A DNA stretch of 10,899 nt from DAOTWP01 sp034435675 (GTDB lineage: Bacteria; Chloroflexota; Anaerolineae; Aggregatilineales; Phototrophicaceae), in contig DAOTWP010000228.1 in assembly GCA_034435675.1 (NCBI GenBank), positions 1 to 10,899 on the forward strand, in the 5' to 3' direction. Numbering within the stretch: the first letter of the stretch is position 1; the number at the start of each line of letters is the position of its first letter. The position numbers and the translations under genes were made by a program. The notes beneath the pieces were generated by a model that was not told the origin of the DNA, ran no database searches, and saw only the letters and a list, made by a program, of their open reading frames with translations. Shown here in pieces: positions 1 through 6,591 of the stretch.

Positions 1-1
1 C

Positions 2-433
2 AGCGAATTCATCGGAACCTCGTTTGATGTCGCGCCGCTGCCCGCTGGCGATTCAGGCGTGGGCGCTGCCGCGCTGGGCGGTTGGCACATCGGCGTGTCG
101 CGCTACAGCGAACATCCGGAAGCAGCGGCAGCCTTTGCGGCATTCTTCACTAACGAAGAATCGCAGCTTGCCTACTCGGTTGCGACCTCGTCGCCGCCTG
201 CTATTGCCGCGCTCTATGAGCACCCGGATATCCAGACAGCCATGCCGTTTGCACGCCCAGGCATCGTCGAAATCACCACTGCGCGTCCCTCCACCGTGAC
301 GGGCACGCGCTATAATGAAGTCTCGACGCTGTACTTCAATGCGGTGCATTCGATCCTCACCGGCGAAGAAGATGCCGATGTGGCGCTGGAACTGCTGGAA
401 CTGGATCTCATCGCGCTGCTTGGTGAAGAATAA
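2..433 (+). CDS. Sugar ABC transporter substrate-binding protein, C-terminal part (5' truncated)
   Basis: This is the C-terminal 143 residues of an extracellular solute-binding protein (family 1, MalE/UgpB-like), which would capture a sugar outside the membrane and hand it to the permeases encoded next. The frame is open from the window edge, so the N-terminus and any lipoprotein signal lie outside. Recognisable family features are a GGWHIGVSRYSEHPEAAAAF segment, where binding proteins typically read 'GG..l.i...sk..eaA..f..f', then a stretch reading ESQLAYSV..SSPPAIAALYE, and an acidic C-terminal helix ending in GEE. The two MalF/MalG-like permeases that follow support the call. A 189-nt structured spacer separates it from the first permease, unlike the tight junctions downstream, which fits higher expression of the binding protein. 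The substrate class cannot be read from this fragment; the downstream sulfatase and GH4 genes suggest a small, possibly sulfated, glycoside. Confidence 0.85.
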   Translation, partial: SEFIGTSFDVAPLPAGDSGVGAAALGGWHIGVSRYSEHPEAAAAFAAFFTNEESQLAYSVATSSPPAIAALYEHPDIQTAMPFARPGIVEITTARPSTVTGTRYNEVSTLYFNAVHSILTGEEDADVALELLELDLIALLGEE

Positions 434-465
434 GTTACAGGCGTGACTCCTGACTGCGTGCTGCA

Positions 466-541
466 CCGCATGCCCGGACAATGTGCTAAAACGCCGCTAA
501 CGCGGGCATGCGGGCAGCATCCTGCTGGAATCAACGTTAGC
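466..541 (+). other. Intergenic inverted repeats with H-type pseudoknot topology
   Basis: A perfect 11-bp inverted repeat (CCGCATGCCCG at 466-476 with CGGGCATGCGG at 503-513) interlocks with a perfect 7-bp repeat (GCTAACG at 496-502 with CGTTAGC at 535-541). The 5' arm of the second repeat lies in the loop of the first and directly abuts its 3' arm, with no nucleotides between, so the two helices could stack coaxially as an H-type pseudoknot. The last loop holds a small extra hairpin, CAGCA-TCC-TGCTG (515-527). The element lies between the binding-protein stop and the first permease start. An RNA role in read-through, mRNA stability or ligand sensing is inference; the repeats could also work as a DNA operator or be mutually exclusive folds. 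Confidence 0.4.
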
Positions 542-552
542 AACAGCTCCGT

Positions 553-582
553 TGGGGTGGCACAGACCACCCCACTTGTTCA
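553..582 (+). terminator. Terminator-like hairpin between binding protein and permease genes
   Basis: A perfect 8-bp stem (TGGGGTGG at 553-560, CCACCCCA at 567-574) closes a 6-nt CACAGA loop and is followed by the moderately U-rich CTTGTTCATT. The tail is interrupted, so it is probably a leaky terminator or an mRNA-stabilising 3' end rather than a full stop. In binding-protein-dependent sugar operons such a hairpin after the binding-protein gene commonly lowers permease expression relative to the binding protein; that role is inferred here. Confidence 0.45.
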
Positions 583-622
583 TTCACGCCGCAAAAGCAC
601 CAGCATGCGAACCTAAACGCCT

Positions 623-2230
623 ATGACCGACAACTCCCACTCACAGATTGCCCCGGTGGATCCCACAGACAGCCCGCCGAACCTATGGGGGCTGCTTGGC
701 GCACTGCTGCTGAGCAGCTTCTTCCTGCTCATCGGGCTAACTGCCATAGGCTTTCTGATCGTTTCTGTCGCGCAGAACCCCGGCATTCAGGCAGCAGTCG
801 GTCAGACAGCGCTGGACTCCGGCGAAGCCCCGCCCTCGCTGATCCTGGCATTTCTGGACAGCTTCGGACTGGTCATCCCGATGCTGCTCGTCGGCATGGG
901 GCTGGTCTTTGTGCTGCTGGGCATGCGCCTGCGCGCCCGCAGCATTAATGCGGCACGCTGGGCACAGATTGCGCTGATCTGGCTCGCCGTTGGAGCAATT
1001 CTGCTGATGATCCTCAGCCTGTTGGGTGAAATTCAGCAGATAGGCAGAGTCTCCGGGGCAGTGTTCACACTGGACCGGCTCAACGTTTTGCTGCTGCCGG
1101 GACTGGTGCTGCTGCTATCACTGCTGGCGTCCAATTGGTTGGGGCGTAATCTGCGCCGGCTGTACCATGGCGAAGAACAACTGCGCGATGATGCCACCCG
1201 GTTGGCGTGGAGTCTGTTGATTCCGACGCTGGCAGTGGTCGTGCTGGTTGCCGCACGGCCCCTTGAGCAGACCTTTATCCGCAGCCTGACCGACAAGCGC
1301 TTCGCCAGTCAGGAAGTCCCACAGTTTGTCGGGCTGGACAACTACCTGCGGCTGCTCGGCATCCGCTTTGACGTTGTCGAATGCCGCCGTGAAGACGATG
1401 GTCAGTGCTCGCTGCGCGAAAACAGCTCTATCCGTTGGGAGTCGATTGACTCGGTGCTGCTGCGGGAAGGCTATCGCACTGCGTGGAATGTACAGATTCC
1501 GCTGCTGTGGGGCAGCGATCACTCGCTGGCAATCAGCAGCCTCGACGACGATTTCCTCCAGGGCATCGGCACGACACTGGTGTTCACCATCGTCTCCGTC
1601 TCCATCGAACTGGTCGTCGCGCTGTTTATGGCGCTGACCGTGAATTCCAGCTTTGCCGGGCGCGGTATCATGCGGGCGATTATGCTCATCCCCTGGGCAA
1701 TCCCCACTGTGATTTCGGCACGCCTGTGGGAGCTGATGCTCAAGGACACCAGCGCCGGGATTATCAACCGCGTGCTAATGGATCTCTCGATTATTGACCA
1801 ACCGCAGGCATGGCTCTCCAACCCCAGTTTGCAGCTTCCTGCGGCGATTATGGTCGATGTGTGGAAAACCGCACCGTTTATGGCGCTGCTGCTGCTGGCG
1901 GGTCTCCAGCTCATCCCAGCGGATTTGTACGAGGCGGCTGACGTGGACGGTGCGAGCAAAGCGCGCCAGCTCTTTTCCATCACCCTGCCGCTGCTGCGTC
2001 CCACCATCGTCGTCGCGCTGGTGTTCCGCACGCTGGATGCCCTGCGCGTCTTTGACCTGTTTAACGTGCTGTTTGGACGCCAGCAGCTCAGCATGGCGAC
2101 ATATAACTACGAAACACTGGTCAACAACCAGCAGGATGGCTATGCATCCGCCATCAGCGTGATGATCTTCTTCCTGATCTTTGTTTTTGCGGTGACTTAT
2201 GTCCGGTTGTTAAAGGTGGAGACAGAGTGA
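623..2230 (+). CDS. Sugar ABC transporter permease, MalF-like, with extended N-terminus
   Basis: This is an integral membrane permease (535 aa) of the MalF/UgpA type, one half of the channel through which the bound sugar enters. The core starts near residue 193, where LLIPTLAVVVLV and then FVGLDNY (236-241 region) match the usual start of these permeases. The cytoplasmic EAA loop that docks the ATPase is at about 437-457 (EAADVDGASKARQLF). About 190 extra N-terminal residues carry roughly four hydrophobic segments (about 21-50, 72-103, 112-135, 153-174). A further extracytoplasmic insertion of about 60-70 residues lies between the FVGLDNY helix and the next membrane segment (about 246-310). 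Ordinary family members are about 300 aa; the size recalls E. coli MalF (514 aa), but the layout here should be judged independently. The start is forced: an in-frame stop lies at 614-616 and 623 is the only nearby ATG. No clear Shine-Dalgarno sequence precedes it. It overlaps the next gene by 1 nt. Confidence 0.9.
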   Translation: MTDNSHSQIAPVDPTDSPPNLWGLLGALLLSSFFLLIGLTAIGFLIVSVAQNPGIQAAVGQTALDSGEAPPSLILAFLDSFGLVIPMLLVGMGLVFVLLGMRLRARSINAARWAQIALIWLAVGAILLMILSLLGEIQQIGRVSGAVFTLDRLNVLLLPGLVLLLSLLASNWLGRNLRRLYHGEEQLRDDATRLAWSLLIPTLAVVVLVAARPLEQTFIRSLTDKRFASQEVPQFVGLDNYLRLLGIRFDVVECRREDDGQCSLRENSSIRWESIDSVLLREGYRTAWNVQIPLLWGSDHSLAISSLDDDFLQGIGTTLVFTIVSVSIELVVALFMALTVNSSFAGRGIMRAIMLIPWAIPTVISARLWELMLKDTSAGIINRVLMDLSIIDQPQAWLSNPSLQLPAAIMVDVWKTAPFMALLLLAGLQLIPADLYEAADVDGASKARQLFSITLPLLRPTIVVALVFRTLDALRVFDLFNVLFGRQQLSMATYNYETLVNNQQDGYASAISVMIFFLIFVFAVTYVRLLKVETE

Positions 2231-3078
2231 TGAGCAAAAGAACCGCCGCCAGACTGCTGCGCCGCCTGCTCTTTTATCTCGCCCTGCTGTGCATCGCTAC
2301 CTTCGCGCTGTTCCCGTTTTACTGGGCGTTGAATACCTCGTTCAAGTCAGAAAATGAGATGTTCCAGCGGGCGACCTATCTGCCGCAGCAGCCCACACTG
2401 CGCAACTACGAATACGTCTTCAGGGACGGCTCCTTTATCCGCGCGCTGGGCAATTCGGCATTCGTTTCCGGTTCCACAGCGGTGCTGTCGCTGGTGGTTG
2501 GCTCCTTCGCGGCATATGCGCTGGGACGGCTGCGCTTCAGGGGGCGCACCGTTTTGCTGTATGTCGTGCTGACCATGACGATGTTCCCGATGATTTCGAT
2601 TCTCTCTGGTTTGTATACCATTGTGCGCGAAGCCGGCACATTTGGCACACCCTTCGCCCTGATTATGACCTATCCGGTGTTCACGCTGCCGTTTACCGTC
2701 TGGGTGCTGACCAGCTTCTTTCGTGGGCTGCCAGAAGAGATCGAACAGGCGGCAATCGTGGACGGCGCGACCGCCTTCCAGACCTTCCGCCTGATTCTGC
2801 TGCCGCTGACCGCCCCGGCGCTGGTCACTACCGGGCTGCTCGCCTTCGTCAGTTCATGGAATGAATACCTGTTTGCGCTCAATTTCACTGTCACCGCCCC
2901 CGTTGCACAGACCGTGCCTGTCGCTATTGCGCAGTTCAGCGGCATCGAAAGCCAGCAGGAACCGATTGCCGAAATTATGGCAGCGGCGATGGTAGTGACG
3001 ATTCCGCTGGTGGTGCTGGTGCTGGTGTTCCAGAAACGCATTGTCGCCGGACTGACGGCTGGCGCTGTGAAAGGCTAG
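2230..3078 (+). CDS. Sugar ABC transporter permease, MalG-like
   Basis: This is the second channel subunit (282 aa) of the MalG/UgpE type, acting as a heterodimer with the preceding permease. The N-terminal membrane helix is followed by FPFYWALNTSFKSENEMF (about 28-45), the classic MalG-type opening, then YLPQQPTLRNYEYVF. The EAA loop is at about 171-190 (EQAAIVDGATAFQTFR...LPL). SSWNEYLFAL (about 208-217) is the characteristic late motif, and the protein ends in a short basic/Gly-rich tail (GLTAGAVKG). The stop of the upstream gene and this ATG share one base (TGATG). A GTG at 2227 is an alternative start adding one residue; I prefer 2230 because AAGGTGGAG (2213-2221) then sits 8 nt upstream. 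No ATP-binding subunit is encoded nearby, so a shared MalK/MsmX-like ATPase elsewhere is presumably used. Confidence 0.92.
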   Translation: MSKRTAARLLRRLLFYLALLCIATFALFPFYWALNTSFKSENEMFQRATYLPQQPTLRNYEYVFRDGSFIRALGNSAFVSGSTAVLSLVVGSFAAYALGRLRFRGRTVLLYVVLTMTMFPMISILSGLYTIVREAGTFGTPFALIMTYPVFTLPFTVWVLTSFFRGLPEEIEQAAIVDGATAFQTFRLILLPLTAPALVTTGLLAFVSSWNEYLFALNFTVTAPVAQTVPVAIAQFSGIESQQEPIAEIMAAAMVVTIPLVVLVLVFQKRIVAGLTAGAVKG

Positions 3079-3081
3079 ACG

Positions 3082-4377
3082 ATGATCAACCTCGTGCTGA
3101 TTGACTGTCACGATCTGGGGCGGCATCTGGGCTGCTACGGGCAGCCGACGGTGACCTCGCCCAACCTCGATGCGCTGGCGGCAAAGGGGGTGCGCTTCGC
3201 CAACAGCTTCTGCACCGCGCCGCAGTGCAGCCCCAGTCGTGCCGCGCTGTACACCGGGCGTTACGGGCATGCCAACGGTATGTTCGGGCTGGCGCACGAG
3301 CCGTTTAACTGGCGTCTGCACGCTGACGAAGTCTACCTGCCGCGCTATCTCCAGCAGGCAGGCTATGCAACCTGGCTGGTGGGCGGGCAGCATGTGACCG
3401 ACCCCGGCACCGACGCCATCAAGCAGCTTGGCTTTGATGCGGTGCGCACCACTCGCAATGCGCGCCAGATTGTCGCAGAAGTACGCGCGTTTCTGGAACA
3501 GCCGCACGAACGCCCATTTTTCCTCAACATTGGCTTTTACGAAACGCACCGGGACGAAACCGGCGGGTTTAAGGATGTGCCGCCCGATGCCGAAAAAGGC
3601 GTACAGGTGCCGCCTTATCTGCCCGACACGCCAGAAGCGCGCCGCGAAGTCGCAGAATTGCAGGGCACGGTGAAATGGCTTGACGCCGCCGTGGGCGATA
3701 TCTTCACCAGCCTGCAAACATTAGGCTACCTGCAAAACACATGGCTGATTTTCACTACCGATCACGGCATCGCTATGCCGCGCGCCAAGTGTACTATGTA
3801 TGACCCCGGCATTGAAACCGCGCTGATCATGTACGCCGAATCGCTGGGGCTGAACGGAGGACGCCTGATTAACGAACTTATCAGCCATGTTGACCTCGTG
3901 CCTACGCTGCTGGAAGCGCTGGGCATCCCCGCGCCGCTGAACCTGCATGGGCAGAGTTATTTCGCGCTGCTGCAAGGCAAACCGCACACCCCGCGCGACT
4001 ATGTCTATGCGAGCAAGACGTATCATACCGCCTATGAACCGCAGCGTGCCATACGCACAGACCGCCACAAGCTGATTCTCAATCTGGAAGTGGATATCAT
4101 CAACGTCCCGGCAGATATTCAACACAGCGCGATTTACCCGCAGATGATTCACGAGCTGACCCAGGAGCGCCCCCCCGTCGAACTGTACGATTTGGCGGCG
4201 GACCCGCAGGAACGGCACAACCTTGCGGACGACCCGGCTTATGCAGCCGTGAAACAAATGCTGCTGGCGGCGCTGCACCAGTGGATGCACAATACCGGCG
4301 ATCCGCTGCTGAATGGACCCGTTGCTTCGCCGTATTATTTCAAGGCGCTGCGCCTGCTGCGCGGGGAACAGGCATGA
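3082..4377 (+). CDS. Cytosolic sulfatase, family S1, SGSH-like
   Basis: This is a type I sulfatase (431 aa) that would hydrolyse a sulfate ester or sulfamate. The signature CSPSRAALYTGR begins at Cys49, which must be converted to formylglycine; R53 belongs to the same motif. Other active-site candidates are H156 (FYETHRD), D227-H228 (FTTDHG) and K236 (AKCTMYD). The C-terminal YDLAADPQERHNL (about 370-382) is the usual S1 sub-domain motif. HANGMFGL after the signature and the overall spacing resemble heparan N-sulfatase (SGSH)-like members. Two canonical residues differ: the N-terminal metal-binding Asp-Asp reads His10-Asp11, and the sulfate-binding Lys of GKxH reads Gln103 (GGQH). There is no signal peptide, so the enzyme should be cytoplasmic and act after import by the adjacent transporter. 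It starts 3 nt after the permease stop, with AAAGG about 8 nt upstream, and overlaps the kinase by ATGA. No formylglycine-generating enzyme is in the window. The exact substrate is unknown. Confidence 0.88.
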   Translation: MINLVLIDCHDLGRHLGCYGQPTVTSPNLDALAAKGVRFANSFCTAPQCSPSRAALYTGRYGHANGMFGLAHEPFNWRLHADEVYLPRYLQQAGYATWLVGGQHVTDPGTDAIKQLGFDAVRTTRNARQIVAEVRAFLEQPHERPFFLNIGFYETHRDETGGFKDVPPDAEKGVQVPPYLPDTPEARREVAELQGTVKWLDAAVGDIFTSLQTLGYLQNTWLIFTTDHGIAMPRAKCTMYDPGIETALIMYAESLGLNGGRLINELISHVDLVPTLLEALGIPAPLNLHGQSYFALLQGKPHTPRDYVYASKTYHTAYEPQRAIRTDRHKLILNLEVDIINVPADIQHSAIYPQMIHELTQERPPVELYDLAADPQERHNLADDPAYAAVKQMLLAALHQWMHNTGDPLLNGPVASPYYFKALRLLRGEQA

Positions 4378-5291
4378 GCTACGACATTCTCGTCTACGGA
4401 CCGCTGTTTTGCGATCTCATCTTCACCGGGCTGCCGGCCATGCCCGAACTGGGCAAAGAACTGTTCGCCAGTGATTTTACGGTGGCGGTCGGCGGCAGCG
4501 CGATTGTAGCGGCGGGGCTGCACCGCTTAGGCGCGAAGGTCGGGCTGATTGCCGAATTGGGCAGCGACCCCATGAGCCAACTGGCAGCAGCGCTGCTCGA
4601 TGCGCTGGGCTTAGATCGCAGCTTGATCCGCAGGCACCCGCACCCGCTGCCGCAAATCACTGTCGCGCTCTCGTTTCCGCAGGATCGCGCGTTCATCACG
4701 CGCTTTCAGCGCCCGGCGACTCCGCCTGATCTGGCGACGGTGCTGCGCGAAAACCCGGCAAAGCACCTGCACATCTCCAGCTTTCTTGCTGTGTTCGAAA
4801 CACCGCAGGCGGCACAGATTGCCCATGCTGCCGGGTTGACCGTCTCGATGGATCCTGGCTGGGACGAACAGGCGCTGCGTGACCCGCGCGTGGGGCAGAT
4901 GATCCCGGCGCTGGACATCTTTCTGCCCAGCCGCTCCGAACTCTGCTGGATCGCCGGGACAGAACATTACGAACAGGCGCTGGCGCAGGTCAGCGCGCGT
5001 ATGCCGCAGGGCATGATTGTGATGAAAGACGGCAAGAATGGCGCTGTGGCACACCGGGCAGACGTGCGCGAACGTGTCACGGCGCTGCCGGTGACGCCTG
5101 TGGATACCACCGGCGCGGGGGATGCTTTCGACGCGGGCTTCCTGCATGCCTTTGTGCAGGGTATGCCGCTGCAAACGTGTTTGCAGTTTGGCAGCATTTG
5201 CGGTGCATTGACGACAACGGCTGTCGGTGGCGCTACTGCCGCCCCAACCCTGGAGGAGGTTCAGACGTGGCTCTCAAAATTGCCATCATAG
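4374..5291 (+). CDS. PfkB/ribokinase-family carbohydrate kinase
   Basis: This is a PfkB-type sugar kinase (305 aa), transferring phosphate from ATP to a sugar or sugar derivative in the cytosol. The N-terminal sugar-binding glycine motif is GGSAIVAAGLHRLGAKVG (about 40-57). A downstream LPSRSEL segment is the common 'PN..E' position, and the C-terminal signature DTTGAGDAFDAGF carries the catalytic base Asp250. The family is fixed by these motifs, but sugar specificity (fructose-, ribose-, deoxygluconate- or other-kinase) is not. I start it at the ATG in the ATGA overlap with the sulfatase: a longer reading frame from 4281 would add 31 residues that lie wholly inside the sulfatase coding sequence, and MSYDILVYG is the expected first beta strand. 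The last 25 nt overlap the GH4 gene. The operon context suggests it phosphorylates the sugar freed after desulfation and glycoside cleavage, or phosphorylates the glycoside itself before GH4 acts. Confidence 0.9.
   Translation: MSYDILVYGPLFCDLIFTGLPAMPELGKELFASDFTVAVGGSAIVAAGLHRLGAKVGLIAELGSDPMSQLAAALLDALGLDRSLIRRHPHPLPQITVALSFPQDRAFITRFQRPATPPDLATVLRENPAKHLHISSFLAVFETPQAAQIAHAAGLTVSMDPGWDEQALRDPRVGQMIPALDIFLPSRSELCWIAGTEHYEQALAQVSARMPQGMIVMKDGKNGAVAHRADVRERVTALPVTPVDTTGAGDAFDAGFLHAFVQGMPLQTCLQFGSICGALTTTAVGGATAAPTLEEVQTWLSKLPS
5257..5269 (+). promoter_or_regulatory. Shine-Dalgarno and GTG start of the GH4 gene
   Basis: A strong Shine-Dalgarno sequence, GGAGGAGG within TGGAGGAGGT at about 5250-5260, lies inside the end of the kinase gene, 6-7 nt before GTG at 5267. 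This decides the GH4 start: an ATG at 5177 in the same frame would place 30 extra residues, without similarity to the family, upstream of the NAD-binding strand. Confidence 0.8.
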
Positions 5292-6553
5292 GCGGCGGCA
5301 GCGCTTATGCGCCGGGCTTGATCAACGCCTTCATTCACCATGCTGATGTGTTTGCCGGTGCGGAACTGGCGCTGATGGACATCGCCGCGCCGGAACTGGA
5401 AATCGTCCACCAACTGGGCAGCAGGCTGGCACACTGTGCGGGCGCAGACCTGCGGCTGACCGCCACCACCGACCAGCGCGCGGCGCTTGACGGCGCAGAT
5501 TATGTGCTGACCACCTTCCGCGAGGGCGGTTTCGAGGCGCGGCATCAGGACGAACGCATCCCGCTGCAATTCGGCGTCATCGGGCAGGAGACGATTGGTC
5601 CCGGCGGCTTCTTCTTTGCCATGCGCACACTGGCGGTGATGAAAACGCTGCTGGCAGACATCGCCCAGACCGCGCCGCATGCCGTGCTGGTCAATTACAC
5701 CAACCCGACGCAAATTGTCGCCGAGGCAGTCACGCACTTCAGCCGCGTGCCGTGCATCAGCATTTGCGACCAGACGGTAGATGACCGGCAAAAAATCCTG
5801 CACGCGCTGGGTATCCAGCCGGAGTCGGTGGAGATCGAGTCAATTGGGCTGAATCACGCGACGTGGAGCACGCGCTTTGTGATTGACGGGCAGGACGGCG
5901 TCGCGCTGATGATCCGCGACTGTGACCGGGTGCTGGCGCGCCCCGATATTTCCGAGCGTGTGAAACGGCAGTTCCGGTTGACCCGCGAATACGGGCGCGT
6001 GCCGAACAGCTACCTGCAATATTACTACTACCGCGAAGAAACCGTCGCCGAAGCGCAGGCAGAACCGAAAACGCGCGCGCAGGTTATCCTTGAGGCGCTG
6101 CCCGGTTACTACCAGCATTTCCGCGAGCAGATTGCGGCGGATGTCCCGCATCTGACGCATGTGCGCGGCGGATCCGTCTTCGGCGACATGGCGGTGGAGG
6201 TGCTGTGCAGCCTGATCCAGCATGATGGCAGCATCCACACGCTGAACATCCCCAACCGCACGGCGATTCCCGGCTTTGCGCCCGACCGCATTGTGGAAGT
6301 GCCCGCGCGGCTCGAACAGGCTGGCGCAACACCGCTGGTGCAGAACGCCCTGCCAGCCGAGGTCGTTGGCATGCTGCATATGCTGGCGGAGTACCAGTGG
6401 TTGGCGGCGGACGCCATCTGGAATGGGGATCGACGGGCGCTGGAACGCGCGCTGGCATCGAACCCGCTGGTGCTGTCGCTGCCGCTGGCAAAACGCCTGC
6501 TCGACGCGATCTATCCGTTCCAGCAGTCCTATTTTCCGCACAACCTGCTATAG
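5267..6553 (+). CDS. Glycoside hydrolase family 4 enzyme (NAD- and metal-dependent)
   Basis: GH4 enzymes cleave glycosides by transient oxidation at C3, needing NAD+ and usually Mn2+; the family includes alpha-glucosidases, alpha-galactosidases, 6-phosphoglucosidases and alpha-glucuronidases. At 428 aa this is a normal length. The N-terminal Rossmann loop is IAIIGGGSAYAPGL (about 5-18). The family block FREGGFEARHQDE...GVIGQETIGPGGFF follows at about 86-118, then YTNPTQIVAEAV. The expected metal ligands are Cys167 (ISICDQ) and His197 (GLNHATW), 30 residues apart as in characterised members. PNSYLQYYYYREE carries the Tyr-rich segment that supplies the catalytic base in the family. Around Cys167 the sequence is CDQ, not the CNxP common in 6-phospho-enzymes or the CHS/CHG of other subgroups, so I do not assign a substrate. 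It has a GTG start inside the kinase gene and is probably the last enzyme of the operon. With an ABC rather than a PTS transporter, an unphosphorylated substrate is more likely, unless the neighbouring kinase acts first. Confidence 0.9.
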   Translation: MALKIAIIGGGSAYAPGLINAFIHHADVFAGAELALMDIAAPELEIVHQLGSRLAHCAGADLRLTATTDQRAALDGADYVLTTFREGGFEARHQDERIPLQFGVIGQETIGPGGFFFAMRTLAVMKTLLADIAQTAPHAVLVNYTNPTQIVAEAVTHFSRVPCISICDQTVDDRQKILHALGIQPESVEIESIGLNHATWSTRFVIDGQDGVALMIRDCDRVLARPDISERVKRQFRLTREYGRVPNSYLQYYYYREETVAEAQAEPKTRAQVILEALPGYYQHFREQIAADVPHLTHVRGGSVFGDMAVEVLCSLIQHDGSIHTLNIPNRTAIPGFAPDRIVEVPARLEQAGATPLVQNALPAEVVGMLHMLAEYQWLAADAIWNGDRRALERALASNPLVLSLPLAKRLLDAIYPFQQSYFPHNLL

Positions 6554-6591
6554 TGGTAGGACACTACCCTGGTTAGACCGGAAACAGACTG

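Noticed and set aside
2854..3717. Long reading frame on the - strand (287 codons) antisense to the second permease and sulfatase
   Set aside because: It runs opposite two genes with unmistakable family motifs, spans their junction, and its translation shows no recognisable domain; long antisense frames are common in GC-rich DNA.
4281..4373. Upstream extension of the kinase gene by 31 codons
   Set aside because: It lies inside the sulfatase coding sequence, and the PfkB fold begins at MSYDILVYG; the ATGA overlap at 4374 is the natural start.
5177..5266. ATG start of the GH4 gene 30 codons upstream
   Set aside because: The strong GGAGGAGG Shine-Dalgarno and the NAD-binding strand point to the GTG at 5267.
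623..6553. Sulfoquinovose (sulfosugar) degradation operon
   Set aside because: A PfkB kinase and ABC importer also occur in sulfoquinovose loci, but sulfatases do not cleave C-S bonds, and no GH31 sulfoquinovosidase, sulfolactaldehyde reductase or monooxygenase is present.
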